From Nonlabens sp. Ci31 (GTDB lineage Bacteria > Bacteroidota > Bacteroidia > Flavobacteriales > Flavobacteriaceae), in assembly GCF_012974865.1 (NCBI RefSeq), contig NZ_CP043633.1:2601501-2665500 (forward strand): a DNA stretch of 64,000 bases, written 5' to 3'. The position numbers and the translations under genes were made by a program. Of the stretch, positions 56,284-64,000 are shown in pieces (positions within the stretch are counted from its first letter, which is position 1; every line of letters begins with the position of its first letter). The notes under the pieces were generated by a model. The model searched no databases, was not told where the DNA came from, and saw only the letters and a program-made list of their open reading frames with translations.

Positions 56284-56724
56284 ATGAAAAAAGTATTAAA
56301 CATTTTAATTATTGTTACTCTTTTAACTACTGTTTCTTGCGATAATGATGATTCTGTAGTTGAATTGAACCCAAACAGCGTTACAGATTGTTCATTGAGC
56401 TATACTGTAGATCTTGATCAATACTTTGTAGGTATTTGTCTAGATGGAACAAATTCTGCGTTACCAGGTGAAACTATAACTTATGCGAGTAAAGCAACAC
56501 CTAATTTTACTGAAATAATATGGACTGTTGAATCAGGAAGTATGGAGGTAATGGGGATTGTAACTAGTGTTGAAAATAACGTAGAGAATGGTCGATTAAA
56601 ATCCATAGCTACTATTAGATTTAATTCTGATTTTTCTGGTGGAAGCTTAAAAGCTGAGGCGATCAACAATGATGGTGAGTACGCAGGAATGAGTCTTCCA
56701 GTAGAAGTGAGAAATAATCAATAA
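56284..56724 (+). CDS. Small lipoprotein with a PKD-like fold
   Basis: 146 residues, MKKVLNILIIVTLLTTVSCDND: a signal peptide with lipobox VSC followed by acidic residues. The rest is beta-rich, with PGETITYASKATPNFTEIIWTVESGSMEVMG reminiscent of PKD/Ig-like modules. Function unknown. It follows the sigma/anti-sigma operon by 250 bp, so it might be a target of the sigma factor; this is inference. Confidence 0.72.
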   Translation: MKKVLNILIIVTLLTTVSCDNDDSVVELNPNSVTDCSLSYTVDLDQYFVGICLDGTNSALPGETITYASKATPNFTEIIWTVESGSMEVMGIVTSVENNVENGRLKSIATIRFNSDFSGGSLKAEAINNDGEYAGMSLPVEVRNNQ

Positions 56725-56978
56725 AGTTACACCACAAAGACTACAAGCGATTGCTTATTCTCGCTTACTTCTAAAATCAATGAGGATTTTCAATTTGTGT
56801 TGTACTTGTTAAGGTGGTTGCTAATTCAAGAAAACAGTCCTAGTCGAGACGACCAACTGTGGTGACCCTATACTTAGGAAGAAGATTAGCATGCTAATTA
56901 AAATACTCAAATATCTGTTAAACAGAGTAAAAACCATTAGCTATTTTTTAAATTTAGATTCAACATAAAAATAAAACA

Positions 56979-57389
56979 ATGAAGTTTTCAAGAAATGCAA
57001 ATGCCCAATGGGAAGGAACAGGTAAAGAAGGAAAAGGAAATATTTCTACACAAAGTGAAGTGCTAGATAAAACAGCATATTCATTCGGTACGCGCTTTGC
57101 AGAAGGTAAAGGAACTAATCCTGAAGAACTAATAGGAGCTGCACATGCGGGTTGCTTTACCATGCAATTGAGTTTTTTACTCAACGAGGAAGGCTTTACA
57201 GCTACTTATTTATCCACAGATGCTAAGGTCACATTTGAAGATGGCGAAATCACACACATAACTTTAGAATTAACTGGGGATGTTCCAGATATATCTAAAG
57301 AAAAGTTTGCAGAGATCGCAAAAAAAGCAAAAGAAGTCTGTCCTATATCAAAAGTGCTTAAGGCAGAGATTTCTTTAGAAATTAAGTAA
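56979..57389 (+). CDS. OsmC-family peroxide-reducing protein
   Basis: 136 residues. The two redox cysteines of the OsmC/Ohr family are visible: Cys in GAAHAGCFTMQLSFLL near 57 and Cys in AKEVCPISKVL near 121. The start MKFSRNANAQWEGTGKEGKG is typical of OsmC. It reduces organic peroxides in the cytoplasm using thiols. The gene is followed by a terminator. No hydroperoxide regulator is adjacent. Confidence 0.94.
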   Translation: MKFSRNANAQWEGTGKEGKGNISTQSEVLDKTAYSFGTRFAEGKGTNPEELIGAAHAGCFTMQLSFLLNEEGFTATYLSTDAKVTFEDGEITHITLELTGDVPDISKEKFAEIAKKAKEVCPISKVLKAEISLEIK

Positions 57390-57410
57390 TCAATGACATC
57401 TTATTTTAAA

Positions 57411-57440
57411 ACCGTCTGTAATAGTTCCAGGCGGTTTTTT
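57411..57440 (+). terminator. Terminator after the OsmC gene
   Basis: Arms ACCGTCTG and CAGGCGGT (one G-T pair) followed by six T residues. Confidence 0.8.
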
Positions 57441-57460
57441 AATGGAAACCATTTTCTATT

Positions 57461-58033
57461 CTAATAAAAATTCCAATTAAATGTCCAAATGATATTGTTA
57501 AAGATCGAGACTAGCCCGAACAAACTAGCAAGTTCAATAGCAATGATGCGGTAATTTTCATTCTTTATAGAACTAGCAATTAAAACAGGAGTAAATAAAT
57601 ATATCAAACCCAAAAACATATTGATAATTTTCCTGGACCTACCCAAAGCTCTATTTATAGCAGATTCAGCTCCCACTTCAGGAAAATGTCAAAAACCCAA
57701 AGCACCAATTAATATACCTTGCTGCAAATCAGCAGCTGATTTCAGTCTGGTTTGATATGATGTGGTTTATTGTTCCTCAAAACTAAAATCACGTTCAAAT
57801 GACTATTGTTTGCTTTGAAGAGGAGTCGCATAAGCTTTTGGTATGGATAGAGAAGATTGTTGTTGCCTACTTTTAAATAAGGTAGCAACTTCTCATATTT
57901 CTTTAGCCAGTTTTAATTCGAACTGCCCAAACAGGCGCAACCTATCATCTGGGTGTGTTTTTTATCTAATAATTTCCGAGCCGTAAAAAGAACCGTACTC
58001 TCTGAAGCCATCGTGGTAATAGTATTTGTTCAT
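57461..58033 (-). pseudogene. GYF-domain (DUF4339-like) membrane protein gene decayed by in-frame stops
   Basis: A single unshifted frame of 191 codons from ATG 58033 to TAG 57461 contains five internal stops (TAA, TGA, TAG, TAA, TGA). The first 50 codons read as a GYF_2/DUF4339 domain: MNKYYYHDGFREYGSF...KTHPDDRLRLFGQFELKLAKEI-stop-EVATLFK, matching the family pattern YYYHDG...GPF...VW..G...W..A.EIPEL..LF with the tryptophan lost. The distal part holds hydrophobic segments (ADLQQGILIGALGF and NMFLGLIYLFTPVLIASS). Only the last 71 codons remain open. It starts 3 bp after the symporter stop, so it was once the last gene of that operon. Confidence 0.7.
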
Positions 58034-58036
58034 CCT

Positions 58037-59767
58037 CTAGCTCTTTTGAAATTCAAAAGGAATGCGATCTTCCTTATTTAATAAACTAAACAAAAAGGCC
58101 ATTCCTATGGTTAAAAATGCTCCTAACGGATTCAACCATAGGAATGGAAGGATTTCAATACCTTCCACAAATTCATGTAAAATGGCACAAGTAGCAACAA
58201 TGACTTGTGAAATACAAGCTGCTATAAAAACGGCTTGTCCTTTTATTCTTTTCAAGTAAAAAGCGACCAAGAAAATTCCTAAAATAGTTCCGTAAAAAAT
58301 TGATCCTATAAAATTGACCAGTTGTATCAAGTTGTCAAATAAAGAAACAAAACTGGCAAAGAAGATAGCTATAAGGCCCCACATAAGCGTGAACCACTTG
58401 TTCATATTCACGTAATGATCATCGTCTTTTTCTTCCTTGCTGTATCTTTTATAGATATCTACAGCAGTCGTGGAACTTAAAGCATTTAATTCTGACGCTG
58501 TAGAACTCATTGCAGCACTTAATATAACTGCAAGCAATAAACCTATAAGCCCTTTAGGTAAATGATGCAATATAAAGTGTATAAATACAAAATCCTTATC
58601 GTTAGTTTCAATACCACTGTCTGCCTTTTCAATAAGGGTACGTGCCGTAGCTCTATTCATTTCTTCTTGAGATCTCAGATAATTCAAAGCCAATTCATAA
58701 TTGACTATATCCTCAGAATTAGAGGCGTTTAGTGCCGTGGCATACTTTTTTTGAACCTCTTGTTTTTCTTTTAATATTTCTTCATGACTGGACTCAAGTC
58801 TGCTGTACTGACCAGCAAATTCGCTTTCTTTTACTGCTTTTTCTGCTGCAGGGTTGAAGTTTAACGGTGTGGAGTTGAATTGATAAAAAACAAAAACCAT
58901 GACACCTACCAGGAGAATAAAAAACTGCATGGGTACTTTAAGCAGTCCATTAAATAGCAGTCCGATACGCATTTGTTTAACAGATTTCCCAGACAGATAG
59001 CGTTGTACCTGAGACTGATCAGTTCCAAAATAGCTCAACATTAAAAAAGTAGCTCCAAAAAGTGCGCTCCATACATTATAGCGATCATCTAAAGAGAAAT
59101 TAAAGTCTAGAATTTGCATTTTGTCAGCACTTCCTGCCATGGTGAGTGCATTATCAAAATTGACGTTATCTGGCAATTGAGTAACGATAAGGACAAAGGC
59201 AGTTACCATCCCGGCCATGATGACAATCATTTGTTGCTTTTGAGTCACGTTAACGGCTTTAGTCCCACCAGAAACCGTATAAATGATGACAAGAATACCT
59301 ATAATTATATTGAGGTATTTTAATTCCCAATCCAGTACGGCACTTAAAATGATAGCTGGGGCATAGATGGTAATTCCAGCGGCGAGACCACGTTGGATCA
59401 AAAATAGGATAGAGGCAAGAGATCTGGTTTTAAGGTCAAACCTTTTTTCTAGAAATTCGTAAGCAGTGTAGACTTTAAGTCTATGGTAAATAGGGATAAA
59501 AGTGATACAGATGATAATGACTGCGATGGGAAGTCCAAAATAGAATTGAACAAACTCCATTCCATCGGTATAGGCTTGTCCGGGAGTACTTAAAAAAGTA
59601 ATGGCACTTGCTTGGGTAGCCATTACCGAAAGACCAACAGTCCACCAACGAGCGTCACCACCTTTGATGTATTCTTCACTGGTCTGTCTTCCTCGAGTTT
59701 TATAAACTCCGTAAAGTACTATAAAGGCAAGCGTACTGACGAGTATGAACCAATCAACTATTTCCAT
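58037..59767 (-). CDS. Sodium:solute symporter (SSS family)
   Basis: 576 residues with about 13 membrane segments. WWTVGLSVMATQASAITFLSTPGQAYTDGM near residue 40 is the SSS N-terminal signature; the second motif region is near 400, LSAAMSSTASELNALSSTTAVDIYK. A long soluble insertion (about 300-370, charged, coiled-coil-like) sits between segments. Sodium drives uptake of a sugar or related solute across the inner membrane. The neighbouring PIG-L deacetylase gene suggests an amino-sugar-related substrate, but this is inference. It overlaps a 37-residue membrane peptide by 14 bp. Confidence 0.9.
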   Translation of the reverse strand: MEIVDWFILVSTLAFIVLYGVYKTRGRQTSEEYIKGGDARWWTVGLSVMATQASAITFLSTPGQAYTDGMEFVQFYFGLPIAVIIICITFIPIYHRLKVYTAYEFLEKRFDLKTRSLASILFLIQRGLAAGITIYAPAIILSAVLDWELKYLNIIIGILVIIYTVSGGTKAVNVTQKQQMIVIMAGMVTAFVLIVTQLPDNVNFDNALTMAGSADKMQILDFNFSLDDRYNVWSALFGATFLMLSYFGTDQSQVQRYLSGKSVKQMRIGLLFNGLLKVPMQFFILLVGVMVFVFYQFNSTPLNFNPAAEKAVKESEFAGQYSRLESSHEEILKEKQEVQKKYATALNASNSEDIVNYELALNYLRSQEEMNRATARTLIEKADSGIETNDKDFVFIHFILHHLPKGLIGLLLAVILSAAMSSTASELNALSSTTAVDIYKRYSKEEKDDDHYVNMNKWFTLMWGLIAIFFASFVSLFDNLIQLVNFIGSIFYGTILGIFLVAFYLKRIKGQAVFIAACISQVIVATCAILHEFVEGIEILPFLWLNPLGAFLTIGMAFLFSLLNKEDRIPFEFQKS

Positions 59768-59867
59768 AAACCGAGCTTATAATATAAAACAATACGGCAA
59801 AAACAATATTTGCTAGAATAACCAGTGCATACACAAGCTTCCATTTTTTAGAGTTTTCCTTGGCCAT
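59754..59867 (-). CDS. 37-residue single-membrane-segment peptide coupled to the symporter
   Basis: Short ORF: ATG 59867, MAKENSKKWKLVYALVILAN and then IVFAVLFYIISSVYGNS. A basic, charged N-terminus precedes one hydrophobic helix (about residues 11-32). It starts 20 bp inside the end of the PIG-L gene and ends 14 bp inside the start of the symporter, so all three are translationally linked. Small accessory subunits are known beside some SSS transporters (for example the DUF4212/MctS and YhdT types), which supports this being real; it is not homologous to those by eye. Confidence 0.7.
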   Translation of the reverse strand: MAKENSKKWKLVYALVILANIVFAVLFYIISSVYGNS

Positions 59868-62394
59868 CTTTGTTTTTAATTGGTTGATTTTCAACTCCTA
59901 TACTGATTATATTTGCCAGTAATTTATAAGCTCCTGAAACTCCAGCAGGTAATTCTCTAAAAAGGCTCAACCCTGTATAAACAATATGTCCCTTGCCATA
60001 TTCAGCAACGATCAGACTTCCTTTAGTCATTTGCTCATCCTTATCATTCATTCCTAAAATAGGAGTAAAAGCAGCATCCCATTTTTCTGGAAAATAAAGT
60101 CCGCGTTCCTGTACCCAACCTTCAAAATCTTTTGAGGTAATCGCATTAGGAGAGGACATGATCTTATGCTGAGGTTCTAATATGGTTACGGTAGCATTTT
60201 CATCAGTTACTCGCTTTCGCGAAAGCGTAATAGGTAAAGGTCCCAATGCATCTGTACTAATTCTACGACTTGTATTGTACTGCATCATCAAAGTACCTCC
60301 ATTTTTCACATAACTATCCAAACGATTTTGTAGTGCAGCCATAGCGTCTTCTGCTACATTATATGCTCTAATTCCTACTACTACGGCGTCGTATTTAGAA
60401 AGATCATCTGGCACTTCGCTTGGTTCAAATTTGAATACTTTACCACCTATAGCTTCAATCGCTTGAGCGACATCATCTCCAGCACCATTGATATATGCAA
60501 CAGTTTGAGCACGATTGATAAGACCAGGTTTTACTACTTGAGACTGGTTATCTCTAACCAACTGTTGATTAGGAATATGGTCGTAATCGATCTTAATCAC
60601 TTCCTGTTTAAAAGTCTGTGTACCTATCTTAACTAATCCAGAAATGATGCCTCTCGAAGCAGTTTTAGGTGGTTGTAATTTAAAGGTATAGGTTTTTTCC
60701 TCTCCTTTTTCTAAACCTTTAAAATTAAAATCTATAGGAGTAATGCTCCAGTCATCTGGATAACACAACTCTAAGCTGCCCTCAGGTAGTTTTTTATTAG
60801 CCTTAATGGTGACTTGAACAGGTTGTGTGGTATTTCCAGAGAATACGTATACTGGATTTTCTATGCTTACAGCAACTTCTGGAACGATATGAAATGGTTC
60901 ATTCACCTCTCCACGTACAGGGTCAGTGCGCTTGTGAATGATGGGAATTTCTCTGTATAATCGCGTTCCCTGTATTTCTATAAAGGTTCTAACTATAAAT
61001 TCAGGACCTGTTTCAGGTTTTCCAGTAAGACTTCTATTTTGAAATTGATACATTCCTAAAGTGCCTTTTTCTTTTAAGTAATAAGGAGTGCTCGCTTCGT
61101 AATATGGAGGAATTTTTAAGGTAGCTTGTATCGTTTTAGTATCGTTTTGATTTAGGCGAAGTTCCTTTTCTTCTATTTGAATCAGTTGGTTCGGTAGAAG
61201 ACTTACTTTAAAGTTTTCCTTGGACCTGTTCGTTAATTCTATACGTACCGTTAAAGACTCTCCAGCAGTTGCTGTAGATGTATTCACACTTGCTTCCAGA
61301 TAAATACCTGCCATATCAAGAACTATCTGATCGAGTTCATCTAGTTTGATTTTTTTCCAGTGTTGGTCTTTTAGTTGTTCCATTTGAGCTCGCATTTCTA
61401 ATAGTGAAGGAATGCTCGCCGTTGGATTCTTGAAATCGTAGTTGGCTATGATAGAGTTGAGTAAGGTCTGTATGCTACTGCCACCTTTTACACGAGTCCA
61501 AGTGGTGTTTATCCCAGAAAATAAATCAGACTTATCCGTAGGGAAAGAGCCTTTCAGATACTCTAGATATTCTGTTTGTGAACCTCTAGAACCAGAACTT
61601 CCAAAGCCTTGAGATTTGTGATTGCTTCTACTTAATGCAGCTATCTCGCTGTTAGATAATCCTTTGTATGGATAATAAGTTCCAGCATCTAGTTCTAGAA
61701 GATTGGTCTTATCGGCCTTTTCAAAAGCCTCTTCACTTCCATAAAACCACCAACTGGTATTAAAGAATATACGTTGTGTTTGCCAGGTGTCGAGTTCTTT
61801 TAACTGATTGGCATAAATAGTTTTATTTGCTGCAAAATCAAAAACTTTCATACTCAACATGGCGCTGCTGGTATGATGTCCGTGTGTTGATCCAGGAGTG
61901 CGATGGTCAAATCTATTAATAATTACATCTGGTTGAAACTCTCTGATAATACGTACCATATCTTCCATCACTTCCTGCTGGTTCCATATTTGTAACGTTT
62001 CATCAGGATGTTTGGAATAGCCAAAATCATTGGCACGTGTAAAAAATTGCTGCCCACCATCGGTATTTCTGGCTTCTAATAACTCTTGAGTTCTTATCAT
62101 TCCCAATTGTTCCCGCAACTGTGGCCCTATAAGGTTTTGACCACCATCACCACGAGTGAGTGATAGGTATCCGGTACGCGCCATTTTATCATTAGCAAGC
62201 CAAGAAATAAGCCGTGTATTTTCATCATCAGGATGCGCAGCCACGTAAAGTGCTGTTCCCAAAAAGCCCAATTTCTGGATTTGATGATAAATTTCGGCCG
62301 TATTAGGCTGTTTTTGAGCAAGCCTATTTTCTTGAGCAACAGCTGTTGACACAAGGAAAAGGGCCATTATAGAGGTAAAAAAACGATTCTTCAT
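59848..62394 (-). CDS. PIG-L family deacetylase fused to a ThuA/GATase-like domain
   Basis: 848 residues. A signal peptide (MKNRFFTSIMALFLVSTAVA) is followed by the LmbE/PIG-L domain (about 30-270): metal motif AHPDDE near 54, HGHH near 172 and RFDHRTPGS. These enzymes remove N-acetyl groups from GlcNAc-type sugars. The middle (about 360-620) is beta-rich, NPCBM/Ig-like. The C-terminus (about 640-840) is a ThuA-like glutamine-amidotransferase fold (VAYINGAGDDVAQAIEAIGGKVFKFEPS, VVGIRAYNVAEDAM, GGTLMMQYNTSRR, EYGKGHIVYTGLSLFREL). A palindrome copy lies within it, read as LSRKR. Periplasmic; in an operon with a symporter, suggesting handling of a deacetylated sugar. Confidence 0.9.
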   Translation of the reverse strand: MKNRFFTSIMALFLVSTAVAQENRLAQKQPNTAEIYHQIQKLGFLGTALYVAAHPDDENTRLISWLANDKMARTGYLSLTRGDGGQNLIGPQLREQLGMIRTQELLEARNTDGGQQFFTRANDFGYSKHPDETLQIWNQQEVMEDMVRIIREFQPDVIINRFDHRTPGSTHGHHTSSAMLSMKVFDFAANKTIYANQLKELDTWQTQRIFFNTSWWFYGSEEAFEKADKTNLLELDAGTYYPYKGLSNSEIAALSRSNHKSQGFGSSGSRGSQTEYLEYLKGSFPTDKSDLFSGINTTWTRVKGGSSIQTLLNSIIANYDFKNPTASIPSLLEMRAQMEQLKDQHWKKIKLDELDQIVLDMAGIYLEASVNTSTATAGESLTVRIELTNRSKENFKVSLLPNQLIQIEEKELRLNQNDTKTIQATLKIPPYYEASTPYYLKEKGTLGMYQFQNRSLTGKPETGPEFIVRTFIEIQGTRLYREIPIIHKRTDPVRGEVNEPFHIVPEVAVSIENPVYVFSGNTTQPVQVTIKANKKLPEGSLELCYPDDWSITPIDFNFKGLEKGEEKTYTFKLQPPKTASRGIISGLVKIGTQTFKQEVIKIDYDHIPNQQLVRDNQSQVVKPGLINRAQTVAYINGAGDDVAQAIEAIGGKVFKFEPSEVPDDLSKYDAVVVGIRAYNVAEDAMAALQNRLDSYVKNGGTLMMQYNTSRRISTDALGPLPITLSRKRVTDENATVTILEPQHKIMSSPNAITSKDFEGWVQERGLYFPEKWDAAFTPILGMNDKDEQMTKGSLIVAEYGKGHIVYTGLSLFRELPAGVSGAYKLLANIISIGVENQPIKNKDGQGKL
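60212..60227. repeat. Dispersed palindrome inside the PIG-L gene
   Basis: CGCTTTCGCGAAAGCG, exact. On the coding (minus) strand it is in a different frame from the other intragenic copies and encodes Leu-Ser-Arg-Lys-Arg. Confidence 0.9.
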
Positions 62395-62504
62395 ATCGTC
62401 TGTGAAGATAGAATTTTCAAATCTTAAAATTTTGTGAAGTTTTTACAGCTCCTCGACGTACGATTAACTACCATTTTTTGCGGTAATATTACTAAAGTTG
62501 AAAC

Positions 62505-62918
62505 CTATATAAAATACTCTAAGGCTAGATTTACTATTTTTCCTAATATAGTATTCCGAATAATTTTTAATTTTGATTGAAACTGTTTAGTTATCCAATG
62601 CTTTATTTTCTTTTTAAGAATCTTGATTTTATTGAGTTTTTTAGCCTTTTCAATTATCGAACTCTCTTCCTCCATTACAACAATTAAATTCTTTAATTTA
62701 TCATGTCCGTTTTTCCATGAGATATCATAGGATCCAGGATAGTAATATAAAGGAAAGAATTTTATGGAGTCTAGTGTCTTATGGTATAAACTCTCATAAC
62801 CATAAATTTGATTTATATACATTCGAGTTTTTTGTGTCAAGTAATCTAATTCTTTTAGATTTTTGGTTGGTAGCTGATTAGCTTGTTCAGCTAAGTTTTT
62901 GAGTAATAGAGTATTCAT
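62505..62918 (-). CDS. Hypothetical protein (137 residues)
   Basis: 137 residues, MNTLLLKNLAEQANQLPTKNL at the start, helical, very lysine- and isoleucine-rich at the end (KKLNKIKILKKKIKHW, then IRNTILGKIVNLALEYFI). No signal peptide or known domain. Base composition is more AT-rich than neighbours, and it stands alone between two unrelated genes, so it may be acquired DNA or a fragment. Confidence 0.45.
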   Translation of the reverse strand: MNTLLLKNLAEQANQLPTKNLKELDYLTQKTRMYINQIYGYESLYHKTLDSIKFFPLYYYPGSYDISWKNGHDKLKNLIVVMEEESSIIEKAKKLNKIKILKKKIKHWITKQFQSKLKIIRNTILGKIVNLALEYFI

Positions 62919-63109
62919 AAATTAAATTTTAAGGCATTTATTCGCCGCTACTCTTATAACGATTATACCTTAAAACTGTTTATCTTATTCTATCCAAATC
63001 AAGCGAAAAAAACGGTGTTTGAAGAATAAATATCAATGATAGTAAGGTCTAGGAAGAGCTTAAAAATATTTATAAATATGTTTTAATGGAGCAGGAGTTT
63101 AAGGTATTA

Positions 63110-64000
63110 TCACTCCATCAAATCCATAATCTTTGCCCATATTTCATCATGAAATAAAATAGGAACAGGCTCCTGAGCTGAGGTATCGCCCATACGTATC
63201 ACGACCATATCTAAACTAGGAACAACGTCTATAAATTGACCGTTTTTACCCAGAGCACTGAACATATCAGCCGGGCCAGATGGTGTTACTGACGATGGAA
63301 CAACAGCTGTAGATCCAGGAAATACCACAGAATCCTTTCCGTTGAGCCACCATAGGTAACCATAAGACTGGTTGATAGATTGAGATGTAGTTGTCATAGC
63401 TCTAAAATATGCCGTATCTCCTAAAACTCTTGTGTCCTCCCAAATTCCTTCGTTTAAAGTCAATAAGCCAAAACGTGCGGCACTTCTCGCCGTACTGAAG
63501 TATACTTCGTTTAAACCGTTGGTGCTCAACCAAGATCCATCCATACCTATTTTATCTTGAATTGCTGTATTTGTGAATTGGTTATTAGTAACCCCGGTAG
63601 CATTTTCTAAAACCCTATGCAACAAGGTATAGGTCCCATTGTGGTAATACCATTGACCTCCAGCATCGGTTAAATAATTAAGACAAGCTGGCGCAGTGCA
63701 ATCTGCATTCGGCACATTATAATCAATTCCCGTAGTAAAGGAGAGCTGGTTTTTAATGCTGATCAAATCTTCTTTGTTTGCTGTCATACCCGTCCAGCCA
63801 GTTCCTAAATAATCAGATGTTTTATCGTTGATATTTAAGCTGCCTTCCTCTTGTGCAATACCTATTAAAGTAGCCGTAAGCGATTTTCCGGCACTTGCCC
63901 AGTACCAATTGCTATTTGCAGTAAATGGATTTCCTTGTAAATCAGTATTCCAATAATTTTCTAAGACTATTTTCCCGTCGACCAGTATTATAAAAGCGCG
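63110..64000 (-). CDS. Serine hydrolase (beta-lactamase/class C type), C-terminal part
   Basis: The frame is open to the right edge (297 codons). The nucleophile motif SxxK is SAGK in YWASAGKSLTA near the N-terminal end of the visible part (about 63890), the second motif YxN is YHN in WYYHNGTYTLL, and KNG in LGKNGQFIDV stands at the K/H-x-G position. This is the penicillin-binding-like fold shared by esterases and D-aminopeptidases; which substrate is used is not clear. The N-terminus, with any signal peptide, is beyond the window. Confidence 0.88.
   Translation of the reverse strand, partial: RAFIILVDGKIVLENYWNTDLQGNPFTANSNWYWASAGKSLTATLIGIAQEEGSLNINDKTSDYLGTGWTGMTANKEDLISIKNQLSFTTGIDYNVPNADCTAPACLNYLTDAGGQWYYHNGTYTLLHRVLENATGVTNNQFTNTAIQDKIGMDGSWLSTNGLNEVYFSTARSAARFGLLTLNEGIWEDTRVLGDTAYFRAMTTTSQSINQSYGYLWWLNGKDSVVFPGSTAVVPSSVTPSGPADMFSALGKNGQFIDVVPSLDMVVIRMGDTSAQEPVPILFHDEIWAKIMDLME

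Noticed and set aside
1..64000. CRISPR arrays, toxin-antitoxin or phage-defence islands
   Set aside because: I saw no regularly spaced repeats and no recognisable cas, restriction or abortive-infection genes.

Overview
The window is chromosomal DNA from a bacterium of phylum Bacteroidota, most likely a marine member of the Flavobacteriaceae (a Nonlabens-like genus would fit, but that is inference). Reasons: AT-rich DNA; type IX secretion C-terminal sorting domain; -7 promoter boxes of the Bacteroidota form TAnnTTTG; characteristic pairs and families such as rsmD with a DUF3822 gene, gyrA with a TPR gene, DUF2911 and a DnaX without the zinc module; and many SPII lipoproteins and outer-membrane barrels.

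Layout. 0-6 kb: two tandem paralogous surface proteins (the first cut by the window edge) and a lipoprotein. 6-11 kb: housekeeping genes (menB, an NAD-dependent epimerase, gcvT, bifunctional nnr). 11-18 kb: a cyanophycin locus (cphA, isoaspartyl peptidase, an alpha/beta hydrolase, cphB) into which an IS1595-type element has inserted. 18-31 kb: hutH, clpC, gyrA plus a TPR gene, an NlpC/P60 peptidase, a thiolase and the HD phosphodiesterase pgpH. 31.4-31.7 kb: tRNA-Ser(GCT) and tRNA-Pro(TGG). 32-36 kb: a tightly overlapping polyphosphate operon pdxH-sixA-ppk1-ppx. 36-39 kb: a porin-like protein, dnaX and the RNase P RNA. 39.7-41.6 kb: a pocket of very small and broken genes. 41.6-45.8 kb: rsmD, DUF3822, a RecD-like helicase, DUF4126. 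45.8-47.2 kb: three tandem relatives of one small membrane protein, one intact and two decayed. 47-53 kb: kdsB, GNAT-like gene, hydrolase, lytic transglycosylase, cls, a half-size TauE/SafE protein, DUF2911. 53-56 kb: a frameshifted lipoprotein, an ECF sigma factor and a protein that looks like a dual-membrane-spanning anti-sigma factor. 57.4-62.4 kb: a decayed GYF-domain gene, a sodium:solute symporter, an unannotated 37-residue membrane peptide and a PIG-L deacetylase fusion. The right edge cuts a serine hydrolase.

How the genes work together: the cyanophycin set makes a nitrogen reserve (CphA), cuts it to beta-Asp-Arg dipeptides (CphB) and splits these (isoaspartyl peptidase); the polyphosphate set makes and degrades a phosphate reserve. 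The sigma/anti-sigma pair is a candidate envelope-sensing switch.

The strongest signal not explained by any gene is a dispersed perfect palindrome, GCTTTCGCGAAAGC: nine exact copies and two one-base variants in 64 kb, both between and inside genes. Inside genes it encodes Ala-Phe-Ala-Lys-Ala in four of five cases. Several genes carry small indels or stop codons; some may be assembly errors, others are clearly old decay.
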